Below are positions 45,463 through 55,270 of a stretch of DNA of 64,000 nucleotides, one piece after another; within the stretch, counting starts at the first letter, position 1; each line of letters begins with the position of its first letter. Below the pieces are notes generated by a model, which had not been told where the DNA came from, made no database searches, and was given only the letters and a program-made list of their open reading frames with translations. The position numbers were made by a program, and so were the translations under genes. Source of the stretch: Rummeliibacillus suwonensis (GTDB taxonomy: Bacteria; Bacillota; Bacilli; Bacillales_A; Planococcaceae); assembly GCF_007896435.1 (NCBI RefSeq), contig NZ_VCBL01000005.1, forward strand, positions 1 through 64,000, written 5' to 3'.

Positions 45463-45767
45463 ATCATTTGAAAATGTTTCTCAATTTATTCTGAGGATGC
45501 TTTATATATAATCTGAAACTCATTTAACACATTATTTCTAAGTATTAATTGAAAATCCATTGATTTTCAATAAAAGATTTCTAATTGAGAATCGATTTCA
45601 CTACAGAAACATTAAAAACATCATTTTTTAGATATTTTATATACTCAAACGTTATGTACAACTCACACAGTTTAACAGGCAGTGTGTTCTAATATCAAGA
45701 TGTACTAACAAATAGAGATTATTGTATGATAACTGCTTGTAAAGATGAAGAAAATTCCTAGCAAAAT

Positions 45768-45831
45768 AAAAAAGGCTATCTTCCTTATTTAACATTTCCT
45801 TCATCAAGGAATGCCTAAATTAGAAGATAGC
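45768..45831 (-). terminator. Terminator of the glutamate synthase operon
   Basis: Outer arms GCTATCTTC/GAAGATAGC (45775-45783 and 45823-45831) enclose an inner ATTCCTT/AAGGAAT hairpin, followed on the minus strand by CTTTTTTATTTT. It is over 400 bp away from the small-subunit stop, separated by a family B element. Confidence 0.7.
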
Positions 45832-45896
45832 TTTTATTATTTATCAAGCGTGTTGATTTTACAAAAATTAGGAGTGTCCGTTTGGCGTAATTTTTG

Positions 45897-46180
45897 AAAA
45901 ACCCTGTTTTTTTAGGACCATTTATATAGATTGGAGCGGAGGCTTGCTCAAGTCCTCGAAAATGCATGCGCATTTCCTTCGTGCGGTGTGGATTCGATGA
46001 AGCCAATTCAATGTCCCGCGGGAAAAGCGAATAGATGAGACCCCACAGCGTAGCGATTGAAGGAACGGAATCTAAGAACGCCACGTCCTGTGGCAACGAT
46101 TCCGTGACCAACATCCTGTTGTCCCCAGCATTCGCCCCGCAGGAAAGCGGGCAAGTTGGAGCGGAAATCAACGAATTACC
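45897..46180. repeat. Family B intergenic repeat, copy 1 (large)
   Basis: Begins TTGGAGCGGAGGCTTGCTC (after 45930) and ends GGCAAGTTGGAGCGGAAATCAACG. Interior includes TGTCCCGCGGGAAAAGCG and GAGACCCCACAGCGTAGCG. This GC-rich palindromic element type is widespread in Bacillales and is often mis-called as short proteins. It carries the same nested hairpin module as family A copy 6. The remaining part of the 45370-46263 gap has the suf promoter and the glutamate synthase terminator. Confidence 0.75.
46065..46121. repeat. Nested hairpin module, copy 2
   Basis: Outer stem ACGGAATC/GATTCCGT (46065-46072 and 46098-46105) encloses CCAC-GTCCT-GTGG (46081-46093), followed by hairpin CAACA-TCC-TGTTG (46109-46121). 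Same layout as 15939-15996, with completely different outer-stem bases that still pair perfectly. Confidence 0.7.
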
Positions 46181-46263
46181 CCATTTTTATGGATTAAATT
46201 AGATAATCAACACCCCTGATTATTCATATTACAAATACATGTACTAATGAATGAAGTATGGAA

Positions 46264-47745
46264 TTATTGAGCTATTGCTTGTGTACGAAGAGATTCATTG
46301 ACACTTTCTGCCACACTTCTACCTTCATTTATAGCCCAAACAACTAAACTTTGACCACGTCTTGCATCACCTGCAGCAAAAACATTTTCCACATTTGTTG
46401 CAAAATTAGTTGTTCTTGCAGCAATACGATTATTGGTGATTTTGACACCGAATTGTTCTGCAACACCGTGTTCGGTACCCTCGAAACCAATTGCTACAAA
46501 TACATAATCTACAGGCCAAACCTTTTCAGTTCCTGGTAATTCATTGAAGTATACATACCCTTCATCACTAATGACTTTTTCCATTTGGATGGTATGCAAT
46601 TCTTTTACATGCCCATTGCTATCCGCAACAATTTTCTTGGTTTGGATACAATATTCGCGAGGATCACGACCGTATTTTGCATTTGCTTCTGCATAAGCAT
46701 AATCCAATTTATAGACATGAGGGTTTGTTGGCCATGGATTATCAGCTGCACGATGTTCAGGCAATTGTGGATGCTTACCAAATTGAAATACAGATTTACA
46801 ATTTTGACGAAGAGATGTAGCAACACAGTCAGCACCTGTATCACCACCACCAATAACGATCACATTTTTGCCCTTCATATCTAAAAATTGACCATCTTCG
46901 AAATTGGAATCTAGCAAGCTTTTTGTAGTAGATGTCAAATAATCCATTGCTAGAACAACACCTTCAGCTTCACTACCTTCTATACGTAAATGTCTTTGCT
47001 TTGTTGAACCAGTGCAAAGAATGATAGCATCGAATTCTTTTTTCAATTCATCAGCTGTTACGTCCTTACCAATTTCCGTATTCAAGATAAAATGAACGCC
47101 TTCGTCTGCAAGCAATTGCACGCGTCTTTCGACAACTTTCTTATCTAATTTCATATTCGGAATACCATAAGTAAGTAAACCACCTGCACGGTCAGATCTT
47201 TCGTACACAGTAACAGAATGACCATACTGATTCAGTTGGTCAGCAGCCGCTAAGCCAGCAGGACCTGAACCAACGATAGCGACCTTTTTACCTGTACGAT
47301 GTTCAGGAATACGAGGTATTATCCATCCATTTTCAAATCCTTTATCGATGATTGCACGTTCAATACTTTTAATCGAAACTGCAGGATCTGATATGGCTAA
47401 TGTACATGATCCTTCACATGGCGCAGGACAAACTCTTCCCGTAAATTCTGGGAAATTATTCGTTAATAATAGCCGATCAAGGGCTTCCTTCCATTTTCCG
47501 TGATAGACTAAATCATTCCATTCAGGGATTACATTATGGATCGGACAACCCGCGGCAGAACCACGGATCTCCATTCCCATATGACAAAACGGTGTACCAC
47601 AATCCATACAACGTGCACCTTGGATTTGAAGAGCTTCGTCAGTTAATCGTGAAGCATATTCTTTCCAATTTTTGATACGCTCTAGTGGTGGCTGTTCTTT
47701 CCCTTTTTCTCGACTATATTCCATAAATCCAGTTTTCTTCCCCAT
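46264..47745 (-). CDS. gltB: Glutamate synthase small subunit
   Basis: A 493-residue FAD/Fe-S subunit (named GltB in B. subtilis, GltD in E. coli) that passes electrons from NADPH to the large subunit. N-terminal cysteine motifs CMDCGTPFCH and CPAPCEGSC bind [4Fe-4S] clusters. FAD site VAIVGSGPAGLAAADQL (about 151-167), NADPH site VIVIGGGDTGADCV (about 288-301), and the closing VFAAGDARRGQSLVVWAI. AGGAGGGG precedes the ATG, 13 bp after the large-subunit gene. Confidence 0.97.
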   Translation of the reverse strand: MGKKTGFMEYSREKGKEQPPLERIKNWKEYASRLTDEALQIQGARCMDCGTPFCHMGMEIRGSAAGCPIHNVIPEWNDLVYHGKWKEALDRLLLTNNFPEFTGRVCPAPCEGSCTLAISDPAVSIKSIERAIIDKGFENGWIIPRIPEHRTGKKVAIVGSGPAGLAAADQLNQYGHSVTVYERSDRAGGLLTYGIPNMKLDKKVVERRVQLLADEGVHFILNTEIGKDVTADELKKEFDAIILCTGSTKQRHLRIEGSEAEGVVLAMDYLTSTTKSLLDSNFEDGQFLDMKGKNVIVIGGGDTGADCVATSLRQNCKSVFQFGKHPQLPEHRAADNPWPTNPHVYKLDYAYAEANAKYGRDPREYCIQTKKIVADSNGHVKELHTIQMEKVISDEGYVYFNELPGTEKVWPVDYVFVAIGFEGTEHGVAEQFGVKITNNRIAARTTNFATNVENVFAAGDARRGQSLVVWAINEGRSVAESVNESLRTQAIAQ

Positions 47746-47758
47746 CTAGAACCCCTCC

Positions 47759-50700
47759 TTATTTATTGGAAAGCACTAAATCCTTTTTCGATGAATTGAA
47801 CAAAAATGCTTTCATCGTTGCTTGTTCTTCTGACAATCCTTGTGCTTCAAATTCACTAATGCGGCCTAACATTCTCTTATAATCTGTAGGAACTACTTTG
47901 ACAAAGTGGCCTACATAATCTGACCAGTTCGTTAAAATTTGTTTTGCTTTTGTACTTTCAGTGTAGTGAACATGTTTTTCTAGCAATTGTTGGAGAATCG
48001 CTTCATCCTCTTTAGAATGAACGCTCTCAAAACCAATCATTTCTTTGTTACATTTGTCTTTGAAATCTTTAGCATCTTGAGGTAACACATAAGCAATCCC
48101 ACCGGACATACCAGCTCCGAAGTTTTTACCTACATCACCTAAGATCACTACTCGACCTCCAGTCATATATTCACAACCGTGATCACCGATACCTTCGACC
48201 ACTACATTAGCGCCACTGTTACGAACGGCAAAACGTTCTCCTGCACGACCATTAATATAGGCTTCGCCACTAGTTGCACCATATAAGCATACATTTCCCG
48301 CGATAACATTCGTTTCTGCTTGTCCTCGTACCGGTGAGCTAACCACAACTTTACCACCGGACAACCCTTTACCGAAGTAATCGTTTGCATCACCCTCAAC
48401 ATGCATTAACATTCCTCTTGGGATAAATGCACCAAAGCTTTGACCAGCTGAACCCGTAAAGTTCAATGTAATGGTATCGTCCACAAGTCCTCTCGCACCA
48501 TAACGTTTTGAAATTTCGCTACCAACGATCGTACCAACAACTCGATCTGTGTTTTTGATAGGATAATGTAGTGAAATTGGTCTTTCTTCTATAATAGATT
48601 CTTCTACTTTACTTAAAATTTCACGTAGATCAAGCGATTCATCAAGTTTGTGATTTTGTTGTACTTGTTTTGTTCTTGGTCCTTCATTTTGATGTAGGAT
48701 TGCTTCTAAATCTAATTGACCAGCTTTCCAATGTTTTTTCGCACGATCACTTACCTCTAATACATCTGTGCGTCCAACCATTTCTTCAAAAGTTCTAAAA
48801 CCAAGTGTTGCCATATATTCTCGAACTTCTTCTGCTATAAACATCATAAAGTTCACTACATGGTCTGCAGTACCCATGAATTTTTTACGAAGTTCAGGGT
48901 TTTGTGTAGCAATACCAACCGGACATGTATCTAAATGACAAGCACGCATCATGACACAGCCAAGTACGATCAATGGAGCAGTTGCAAAGCCGAATTCTTC
49001 TGCACCAAGTAATGCTGCCATCACGACATCTTTCCCTGTCATTAATTTACCATCTGTTTCAAGCGTTACACGATTACGAAGTCCATTTAACATTAATGTT
49101 TGATGAGCTTCTGATAATCCTAATTCCCATGGAAGACCTGTATGCTTGATACTTGTTTTTGGTGATGCCCCAGTACCACCATCATAACCGCTAATAACAA
49201 TCACGTCTGCTGCACCTTTTGCTACACCAGCAGCAATTGTACCGATCCCTGATTTTGCTACGAGTTTCACACTGATACGTGCGTCACGGTTCGCATTTTT
49301 CAAATCATGAATCAATTCAGCCATGTCTTCGATTGAATAAATATCATGATGTGGTGGTGGTGAAATAAGTCCTACACCTGTTGTTGAACCCCTTACATCA
49401 GCAACCCAAGGATAAACTTTATTACCTGGAAGTTGACCACCTTCACCAGGTTTTGCCCCTTGAGCCATTTTAATCTGTAACTCACTCGCATTGACTAAGT
49501 AGTGGCTCTTAACGCCAAATCGGCCAGAAGCAATTTGTTTGATCGAGCTTCTACGATTATCACCATTTTCGTCCGGTACAAAGCGACTTGGATGTTCACC
49601 ACCCTCACCGCTATTACTTTTGCCTCCAATTCGATTCATCGCGATAGCTAATGTTTCATGTGCTTCTTGACTAATTGAACCGTAAGACATAGCCCCTGTC
49701 TTGAATCGCTTAACGATGGATTCAGCGGACTCTACTTCTTCTAATGGAATTTTATGTTCCGTCTTTTTGAAGGTTAATAAATTTCTCAAGAAACCGATTT
49801 GTTCTTCATTTGCCATTTCAGTGAATTGATGGAACAAGCCAAAGTCACCATTACGTGTAGCTTGTTGTAATGTATGGATCGTTTTTGGATTGAATGCATG
49901 GTGTTCTCCTGAACTTCTCCACTGGAAGTTGCTACCTGGTGGTAAAACATGTTCAATGGACTGAACTGCTTCTTCATGTTTTTTCAGAGCTTCTTTCGCA
50001 ATAGTTGGTAAATCAATACCATCTAGTTTGGATACTGTTCCAGTAAAGTATTTTTCAATCACATCTTTACTGATTCCAACGGCTTCGAAAATTTGAGCTC
50101 CACGATAACTTTGAACTGTTGAAATTCCCACTTTTGACATTACTTTAACGACACCTTCTGAAGTTGCCTTTGCGTAACGTCGAACAGCTTCTTCGTAACT
50201 GTAGCTGATATGTCCATCTTCAATAGCTTTTGCCAAAGTAGCAAAGGCTAAATATGGATATATCGCATCTACACCATATCCGATCAATGCAGCATAATGA
50301 TGTACTTCTCTTGTTTCACCTGTTTCAACAATGATACTTACTTTTGTACGTTGCCCTGTTTGTACAAGATGTTGATGAACACTACTTGCTGCAAGTAAAA
50401 TAGGAATGACAGGTGTGTCTACGCTTAATGATTTATCAGACAAAACAAGTAGCTGAATACCTTTTTCAATCGCTTCATCTGCCTCTTTTGCTAGTCTTGC
50501 CAAATCTTTTTCCAAATCTTCTGACATTGCAAGATCAATAGTAGTTATATCAAATTGCTTTTGCGCTTTTAACTTTTGGAATTGACTATTCGTCAACACA
50601 GGTGTTTTTAAAAAGATGCGATGACAATTTTCTGCAGTCGGATGTAATAGATCACCTTCTGCACCAAGAAGGGTCATTGTCGAAGTCACAATATGCTCAC

Positions 50701-52276
50701 GAATCGAATCAATTGGTGGGTTTGTTACTTGAGCAAATAATTGCTTGAAATAATTGAATAGCGATTGTGGTTTATCAGATAGGACTGCTAATGGCGCATC
50801 ATTTCCCATTGAACCAAGCGGATCTTTTCCTCCAACCACCATCGGAACTATATATTTCTGAACATCTTCATGCGTATAACCGAACACCTTTTGTCTAAAT
50901 AATAGATCATCTATTTTTTCCGGTCTTTCTTCTGAAGGCTCAACCACAACAAGGTTTTCTTCTAACCATTTAGCATATGGTTTTGCCTGTGCCATTTCAG
51001 ATTTTAATTCTTCATCTGAAACAATCCGTCCTTGTTCTAGATCAACAAGCAACATTTTCCCCGGACTTAGTCGCTCTTTATAAACAATGTTTTCTTCCTC
51101 GATATCAACTACACCAACTTCTGATGAGAAAATGATGTAATCATCCTTTGTGACATAATAGCGTGCAGGTCGTAAGCCATTACGGTCCAATATCGCACCA
51201 ATTTGTTTTCCATCCGTGAAACAAATAGCCGTTGGTCCATCCCAAGGTTCCATCAGACAGCTTTGATATTGGTAAAAGGCTTTTTTCTCAGCGGAGATAT
51301 GCGGATTTTCTGTCCATGGTTCAGGAATCATCATCATTGCTGTTTGGGCAGGTGTACGACCAGCTAACACGAAAAATTCAAATGCATTATCTAACATCGA
51401 TGAATCACTACCATTTGGATCTGTAACTGGTAGGACTTTTTCAAGATCTTCTCCGAAAGCTTCAGAAATAAATTGTTGCTCACGCGCCTTCATCCAGTTA
51501 ATATTACCTCGTAACGTATTAATTTCACCGTTATGAATAATATAGCGATTAGGGTGTGCACGTTCCCAAGATGGGAAAGTATTTGTACTGTAACGTGAAT
51601 GGACCATAGAAAAAGCTGATGTGAAGCGTTCATCCTGTAAATCTAGGTAAAATTCTACTACTTCTTCCGGTGCTAATAGACCTTTAAACACGATTGTACG
51701 GCTTGACATGCTTGCGCAATAAAAATCTTTGTTTTGTTTTTTTGCCCATAATTCTGTTTGTTTTCGAATCAAATACAACTTTCTTTCAAAAGCAAGAGAA
51801 TCATTTGTATTTACAGCCTTTATAAACACTTGACGAACAACTGGAGCCGTTTCTTTGGCAATGTCGCTCAAGGGTCCAGGATTAACCGGTACAGTGCGCC
51901 AGCCAAGTAATTCTTGCCCTTCTTTCACGATGAAATCATTTAGTTTCGTTTCAATTTCTTGTTGCACTTTACTGTTTTTATTAAAAAATAACATTCCTAC
52001 TCCATATTGTCCGACAGCAGGTAATGTCCAATCTATACAAACTTCGCGGAAAAAGGCATCCGGGATTTGAACCATTAGTCCAGATCCATCTCCTGTTTTG
52101 CCGTCACTTCCGCGTCCAGCTCTATGATCTAATCTACATAACATTTCTAAGCCTTTCATCACGATGTCATGTGTGGGTTTACCCTGCAATTGTGCGTAAA
52201 GTCCAATACCACATGCATCATGCTCAAATTGTGGAGAGTATAAACCTTGTGCTGTTGGAATTTTGTGAAATGTCAT
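47759..52276 (-). CDS. gltA: Glutamate synthase large subunit
   Basis: A 1505-residue enzyme (GltA in B. subtilis, GltB in E. coli) that makes two glutamates from glutamine and 2-oxoglutarate. The N-terminal Ntn amidotransferase uses Cys22 (EHDACGIG) after propeptide cleavage. HSRYSTNTFPSW and HNGEINTLRGN follow. The FMN/synthase domain (about 800-1200) contains GEGGEHPSRF, KPGEGGQLPG and the [3Fe-4S] motif CVMMRACHLDTCPVGIATQ. The C-terminal beta-helix (GGRVVILGDVGKNFGAGMSGG) ends the chain. AAAGGAGGG precedes the ATG. Transcribed divergently from gltC. Confidence 0.97.
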   Translation of the reverse strand: MTFHKIPTAQGLYSPQFEHDACGIGLYAQLQGKPTHDIVMKGLEMLCRLDHRAGRGSDGKTGDGSGLMVQIPDAFFREVCIDWTLPAVGQYGVGMLFFNKNSKVQQEIETKLNDFIVKEGQELLGWRTVPVNPGPLSDIAKETAPVVRQVFIKAVNTNDSLAFERKLYLIRKQTELWAKKQNKDFYCASMSSRTIVFKGLLAPEEVVEFYLDLQDERFTSAFSMVHSRYSTNTFPSWERAHPNRYIIHNGEINTLRGNINWMKAREQQFISEAFGEDLEKVLPVTDPNGSDSSMLDNAFEFFVLAGRTPAQTAMMMIPEPWTENPHISAEKKAFYQYQSCLMEPWDGPTAICFTDGKQIGAILDRNGLRPARYYVTKDDYIIFSSEVGVVDIEEENIVYKERLSPGKMLLVDLEQGRIVSDEELKSEMAQAKPYAKWLEENLVVVEPSEERPEKIDDLLFRQKVFGYTHEDVQKYIVPMVVGGKDPLGSMGNDAPLAVLSDKPQSLFNYFKQLFAQVTNPPIDSIREHIVTSTMTLLGAEGDLLHPTAENCHRIFLKTPVLTNSQFQKLKAQKQFDITTIDLAMSEDLEKDLARLAKEADEAIEKGIQLLVLSDKSLSVDTPVIPILLAASSVHQHLVQTGQRTKVSIIVETGETREVHHYAALIGYGVDAIYPYLAFATLAKAIEDGHISYSYEEAVRRYAKATSEGVVKVMSKVGISTVQSYRGAQIFEAVGISKDVIEKYFTGTVSKLDGIDLPTIAKEALKKHEEAVQSIEHVLPPGSNFQWRSSGEHHAFNPKTIHTLQQATRNGDFGLFHQFTEMANEEQIGFLRNLLTFKKTEHKIPLEEVESAESIVKRFKTGAMSYGSISQEAHETLAIAMNRIGGKSNSGEGGEHPSRFVPDENGDNRRSSIKQIASGRFGVKSHYLVNASELQIKMAQGAKPGEGGQLPGNKVYPWVADVRGSTTGVGLISPPPHHDIYSIEDMAELIHDLKNANRDARISVKLVAKSGIGTIAAGVAKGAADVIVISGYDGGTGASPKTSIKHTGLPWELGLSEAHQTLMLNGLRNRVTLETDGKLMTGKDVVMAALLGAEEFGFATAPLIVLGCVMMRACHLDTCPVGIATQNPELRKKFMGTADHVVNFMMFIAEEVREYMATLGFRTFEEMVGRTDVLEVSDRAKKHWKAGQLDLEAILHQNEGPRTKQVQQNHKLDESLDLREILSKVEESIIEERPISLHYPIKNTDRVVGTIVGSEISKRYGARGLVDDTITLNFTGSAGQSFGAFIPRGMLMHVEGDANDYFGKGLSGGKVVVSSPVRGQAETNVIAGNVCLYGATSGEAYINGRAGERFAVRNSGANVVVEGIGDHGCEYMTGGRVVILGDVGKNFGAGMSGGIAYVLPQDAKDFKDKCNKEMIGFESVHSKEDEAILQQLLEKHVHYTESTKAKQILTNWSDYVGHFVKVVPTDYKRMLGRISEFEAQGLSEEQATMKAFLFNSSKKDLVLSNK

Positions 52277-52365
52277 ACGATTCCCTCCTTTATATATAAA
52301 AAGTGACTTAAGTATATTTTAGTTTTTCAAATTGATATAAACAATATATAATTTGGATAGGATTA

Positions 52366-52380
52366 ATCTATAAAATAGAT
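52366..52380. promoter_or_regulatory. Dyad in the gltA-gltC intergenic region, candidate GltC site
   Basis: ATCTAT-AAA-ATAGAT is a perfect 15-bp palindrome, just upstream of gltC and about 90 bp upstream of gltA. LysR regulators bind such T-N11-A dyads in divergent promoters. Assignment to GltC is inference. Confidence 0.5.
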
Positions 52381-52399
52381 AAATAGGAGATGACATGGC

Positions 52400-53302
52400 G
52401 TGGAACTAAGACAATTAAGATATTTTGTAGCAGTTGCAGAAAGAGAACATATCTCTGAAGCTGCAGAAAATTTACATGTAGCGCAATCAGCTGTTAGTCG
52501 TCAAATCGCCAATTTAGAAGAAGAATTAGGGATAGAATTGTTTGAAAGAGTAGGCCGTAACGTAAAACTAACACCGATTGGTAAGACTTTTCTTGAGTAT
52601 ACAATCGCTGCGTTACAAGCCATTGATTTTGCTAAAAAACAAGTTGATGAATATTTGAATCCTGAAAAAGGGACGATAAAAATCGGTTTTCCTTCAAGCT
52701 TGGCAAGTTTTCTTTTGCCTACCGTCATTTCGGCATTTAAAAAAGAGCATCCAAATGTTTCCTTTCACTTAAGACAAGGTTCCTACCGATATCTCATTAA
52801 TGCCGTCAAACAACGTGAACTAAACTTAGCCTTTTTAGGACCTGTTCCTGCAAAAGATGACGCGATCAATACTAAAATACTCTTTACAGAAAATATTGCG
52901 GCTCTTGTGCCCGCATCACACCAGCTTGCCACAAAAGAAGAGATCCAATTAGCAGACCTGCGTAATGAAGGATTCGTGTTATTCCCAGATGGGTACATCT
53001 TAAACAAAGTAGTAGTAGAAGCATGTAAATCTGTTGGCTTTACACCCAAAATCAGTTCAGAAGGAGAGGATATGGACGCTTTAAAAGGTTTGGTGGCAGC
53101 AGGCATAGGCGTTACACTCTTACCGGAAAGCGCGTTTTACGATTCGACTCCTCGACGCACAAAAAAATTAGCTCTTGTTGAGCCACCATTTACACGTAAT
53201 GTTGGTGTGATTTATCCTGTTAATCGAGAGCTAGCACCATCTGAAAAAATTTTCTTGAATTTTGTGAGTCAATTCTTTACTAGGTTATCTCAATTCAAAT
53301 AA
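52400..53302 (+). CDS. gltC: LysR-type regulator GltC
   Basis: A 300-residue LysR regulator. N-terminal winged HTH MELRQLRYFVAVAEREHISEAAENLHVAQSAVSRQIANLEEELG is nearly the B. subtilis GltC pattern; the effector domain (about 90-295) includes GTIKIGFPSSLASFLLPTVI and GLVAAGIGVTLLPES. GltC activates gltAB, with glutamate dehydrogenase and 2-oxoglutarate as modulators in B. subtilis. The GTG start has AGGAGATGA at suitable spacing. Divergent from gltA. Confidence 0.93.
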   Translation: MELRQLRYFVAVAEREHISEAAENLHVAQSAVSRQIANLEEELGIELFERVGRNVKLTPIGKTFLEYTIAALQAIDFAKKQVDEYLNPEKGTIKIGFPSSLASFLLPTVISAFKKEHPNVSFHLRQGSYRYLINAVKQRELNLAFLGPVPAKDDAINTKILFTENIAALVPASHQLATKEEIQLADLRNEGFVLFPDGYILNKVVVEACKSVGFTPKISSEGEDMDALKGLVAAGIGVTLLPESAFYDSTPRRTKKLALVEPPFTRNVGVIYPVNRELAPSEKIFLNFVSQFFTRLSQFK

Positions 53303-53494
53303 AATTCACGTACCATCATATCATATTCAAGAATGAATCTATGTGAAATCATTATATATTTTTTGAAAAAAATAAAATTCTATACGTAAACATTTTTTCT
53401 CTTGTCCCGATCCAATTGACCATCATTTTTTTGCATGTGGATCACAATCATTAATTTTTCCATAAACCGGCATAAAAAATTTATGTTTCTAAAT

Positions 53495-53536
53495 ACAAAA
53501 AGACGCTAAAACAAATAATGTTCTAGCGTCTTTTTC
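53495..53536. terminator. Bidirectional terminator for gltC and metQ
   Basis: AGACGCTA/TAGCGTCT stem (53501-53508 and 53524-53531) flanked by A5 and T5. Confidence 0.85.
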
Positions 53537-53554
53537 TCTTGCATTGATAAGCGA

Positions 53555-53690
53555 GAAGTTCCAACCGCAAGACTTAAGTACAAGCAGACAATGAGACATA
53601 AGAATCACTGCCTAGAAAAGTCTTTTGTTTCAAACTTCACTAACACATAGAAGAAAATGAACACCACTATGTGAAATTTTACTTTGCTTA
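53555..53690 (-). repeat. Family A intergenic repeat, copy 9 (degenerate)
   Basis: Minus strand: AAAATTTCACATAG, a TTCATTTTCTTCTATGTG hairpin side (CACATAG/CTATGTG still paired), TTAGTGAAG, AAAAGACTTTTCTAGGCAGTGATTC. Directly 3' of metQ in the same orientation; the rest of the 53303-53699 gap has only the terminator. Confidence 0.5.
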
Positions 53691-53699
53691 TGCTATTAA

Positions 53700-54542
53700 T
53701 TATTTAGATACTGGTACTACTGAGCCTTTCCATTCTTCATTGATAAAATCTTGAATTTCTTTTGAATGTAATACGTCTACTAATTTTTTCACTGCTTCAT
53801 TATCTTTGTTTTCTTTCTTCACAGCTATAACATTCACATATGGAGAATCTTTATCTTCAAGAGCAATTGCATCTTTTGTTGGGACTAACCCAGCATCAAT
53901 TGCGAAGTTAGAGTTGATAACAACTGCATCTCCTTCTTTGTTTTCATACATTTGTACTAGCATTTCAGGGGCAGTTTTTGTGTCGATTTTTATGTTTTTA
54001 GGATTTTTAGCAATATCTTTGATTTCAGCTGATGCTTTATCAACGCCATCTTTCAATGTGATCAAGCCTTTAGCTTCTAATAATGTTAAAATACGTCCTT
54101 GATCAGCTACAGAATTACTGATAAGAATAGTTGCACCCTTTGGAAGATCATCTAGAGATTTATATTTTTTAGAATAAATACCGATTGGTTCAATATGAAT
54201 ACCTCCAGCATTTACAAAGTCATATCCATTATCTTTAATTTGTTGTTCAAGATAAGGAATGTGTTGGAAATAGTTTGCATCTAAATCACCAGAATCAAGA
54301 TCTTTGTTTGGTAATACATAATCTTGATATTTTTCGATTTGTAAGTCAACGCCCTCTTTTTTAAGAATTGGTTGCGCTTTTTTAAGAATGACAGCATGTG
54401 GTGTATTAGAAGCACCTACTACCAATTTTGTTTCTTTTTCATCTTTTTTTGAATCGTCAGAAGCAGATTTATCATTGCTTCCGCAAGCCGCTAAACTTAA
54501 TGCTAGTGAAGCTGTTAGGATTCCTGCTATTAGTTTCTTCAT
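53700..54542 (-). CDS. metQ: Methionine-binding lipoprotein MetQ
   Basis: A 280-residue NlpA/MetQ-type lipoprotein. Signal peptide with lipobox LAAC (Cys about 20). The mature protein follows the family: LVVGASNTPHAVILKKAQPIL, YQDYVLPNKDLDSGDLDANYFQHIPYL and GGIHIEPIGIYSKKYKSL. It catches methionine (possibly both isomers) for MetNP. AAAAGGGG precedes the ATG. Last gene of metN-metP-metQ, under a SAM riboswitch. Confidence 0.95.
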   Translation of the reverse strand: MKKLIAGILTASLALSLAACGSNDKSASDDSKKDEKETKLVVGASNTPHAVILKKAQPILKKEGVDLQIEKYQDYVLPNKDLDSGDLDANYFQHIPYLEQQIKDNGYDFVNAGGIHIEPIGIYSKKYKSLDDLPKGATILISNSVADQGRILTLLEAKGLITLKDGVDKASAEIKDIAKNPKNIKIDTKTAPEMLVQMYENKEGDAVVINSNFAIDAGLVPTKDAIALEDKDSPYVNVIAVKKENKDNEAVKKLVDVLHSKEIQDFINEEWKGSVVPVSK

Positions 54543-54601
54543 AAAATAACCCCTTTTCTATTTTTTCTCTATGTGAACGTTGAAACAACGTATACACCAA
54601 A

Positions 54602-55270
54602 TTATCGTTTATCAGTTTTCGATGTGATGAAATCCCCGATAAATTGAATGATAAATACAATGATTAACACTAATATGGTAGCCACCAAGGTTACATCGTT
54701 ACGACTACGTTGGAAACCATCCATAAATGCCAAGTTACCTAAACCACCTGCACCGATTACGCCTGCCATTGCGGTGTAGCCAACTAATGCTACCGCAGTG
54801 ACCGTAATACCAGAGATTAGAGCTGGCAAAGATTCTGGGATTAAAACTTTCCAAATGATTGTCCAAGTTTTTGCCCCCATCGAGCGAGCGGCTTCAATAA
54901 CACCCTTATCGATCTCACGCAAAGCAATCAGAACCATCCGAGCATAGAAGGGTGCGGCACCGATAATCAAAGCTGGTAAAGCTGCATTGGCACCACGAAT
55001 AGTACCTAATAAGAATTTTGTAAATGGAATTAAAAGAATAACTAAAATGATAAATGGAATAGATCGGAAAATGTTAACAAATGAACCTGTTAATACATTG
55101 ACAATCTTATTCGCCCAAAGCTGTGTTGGACTTGTTAAAAACAATACAATCCCAAGAACCAGTCCTAAAATAAATGTAAGAAGTGTGGAAACAGCTGTCA
55201 TATAGATGGTTTCTCTAGTAGCTTCCCACATCATTTCCCAATCAACATTCGGAAAGAGATCATTCAGCAT
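54602..55270 (-). CDS. metP: Methionine ABC transporter permease MetP
   Basis: A 222-residue permease with five helices. MTAVSTLLTFILGLVLGIVLFLT (helix 1), NIFRSIPFIILVILLIPFT, and the coupling loop GVIEAARSMGAKTWTIIWKVLIPESLP (about 130-156) mark the MetI/MetP class. It overlaps the metN end by 11 nt; its GGAGGTGA site lies in metN. Confidence 0.95.
   Translation of the reverse strand: MLNDLFPNVDWEMMWEATRETIYMTAVSTLLTFILGLVLGIVLFLTSPTQLWANKIVNVLTGSFVNIFRSIPFIILVILLIPFTKFLLGTIRGANAALPALIIGAAPFYARMVLIALREIDKGVIEAARSMGAKTWTIIWKVLIPESLPALISGITVTAVALVGYTAMAGVIGAGGLGNLAFMDGFQRSRNDVTLVATILVLIIVFIIQFIGDFITSKTDKR

Noticed and set aside
45815-46171. A 118-codon open frame on the minus strand across the family B element
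   Set aside because: It lies inside a palindromic repeat, has no ribosome binding site, and its peptide is of the kind often mis-called from such repeats.
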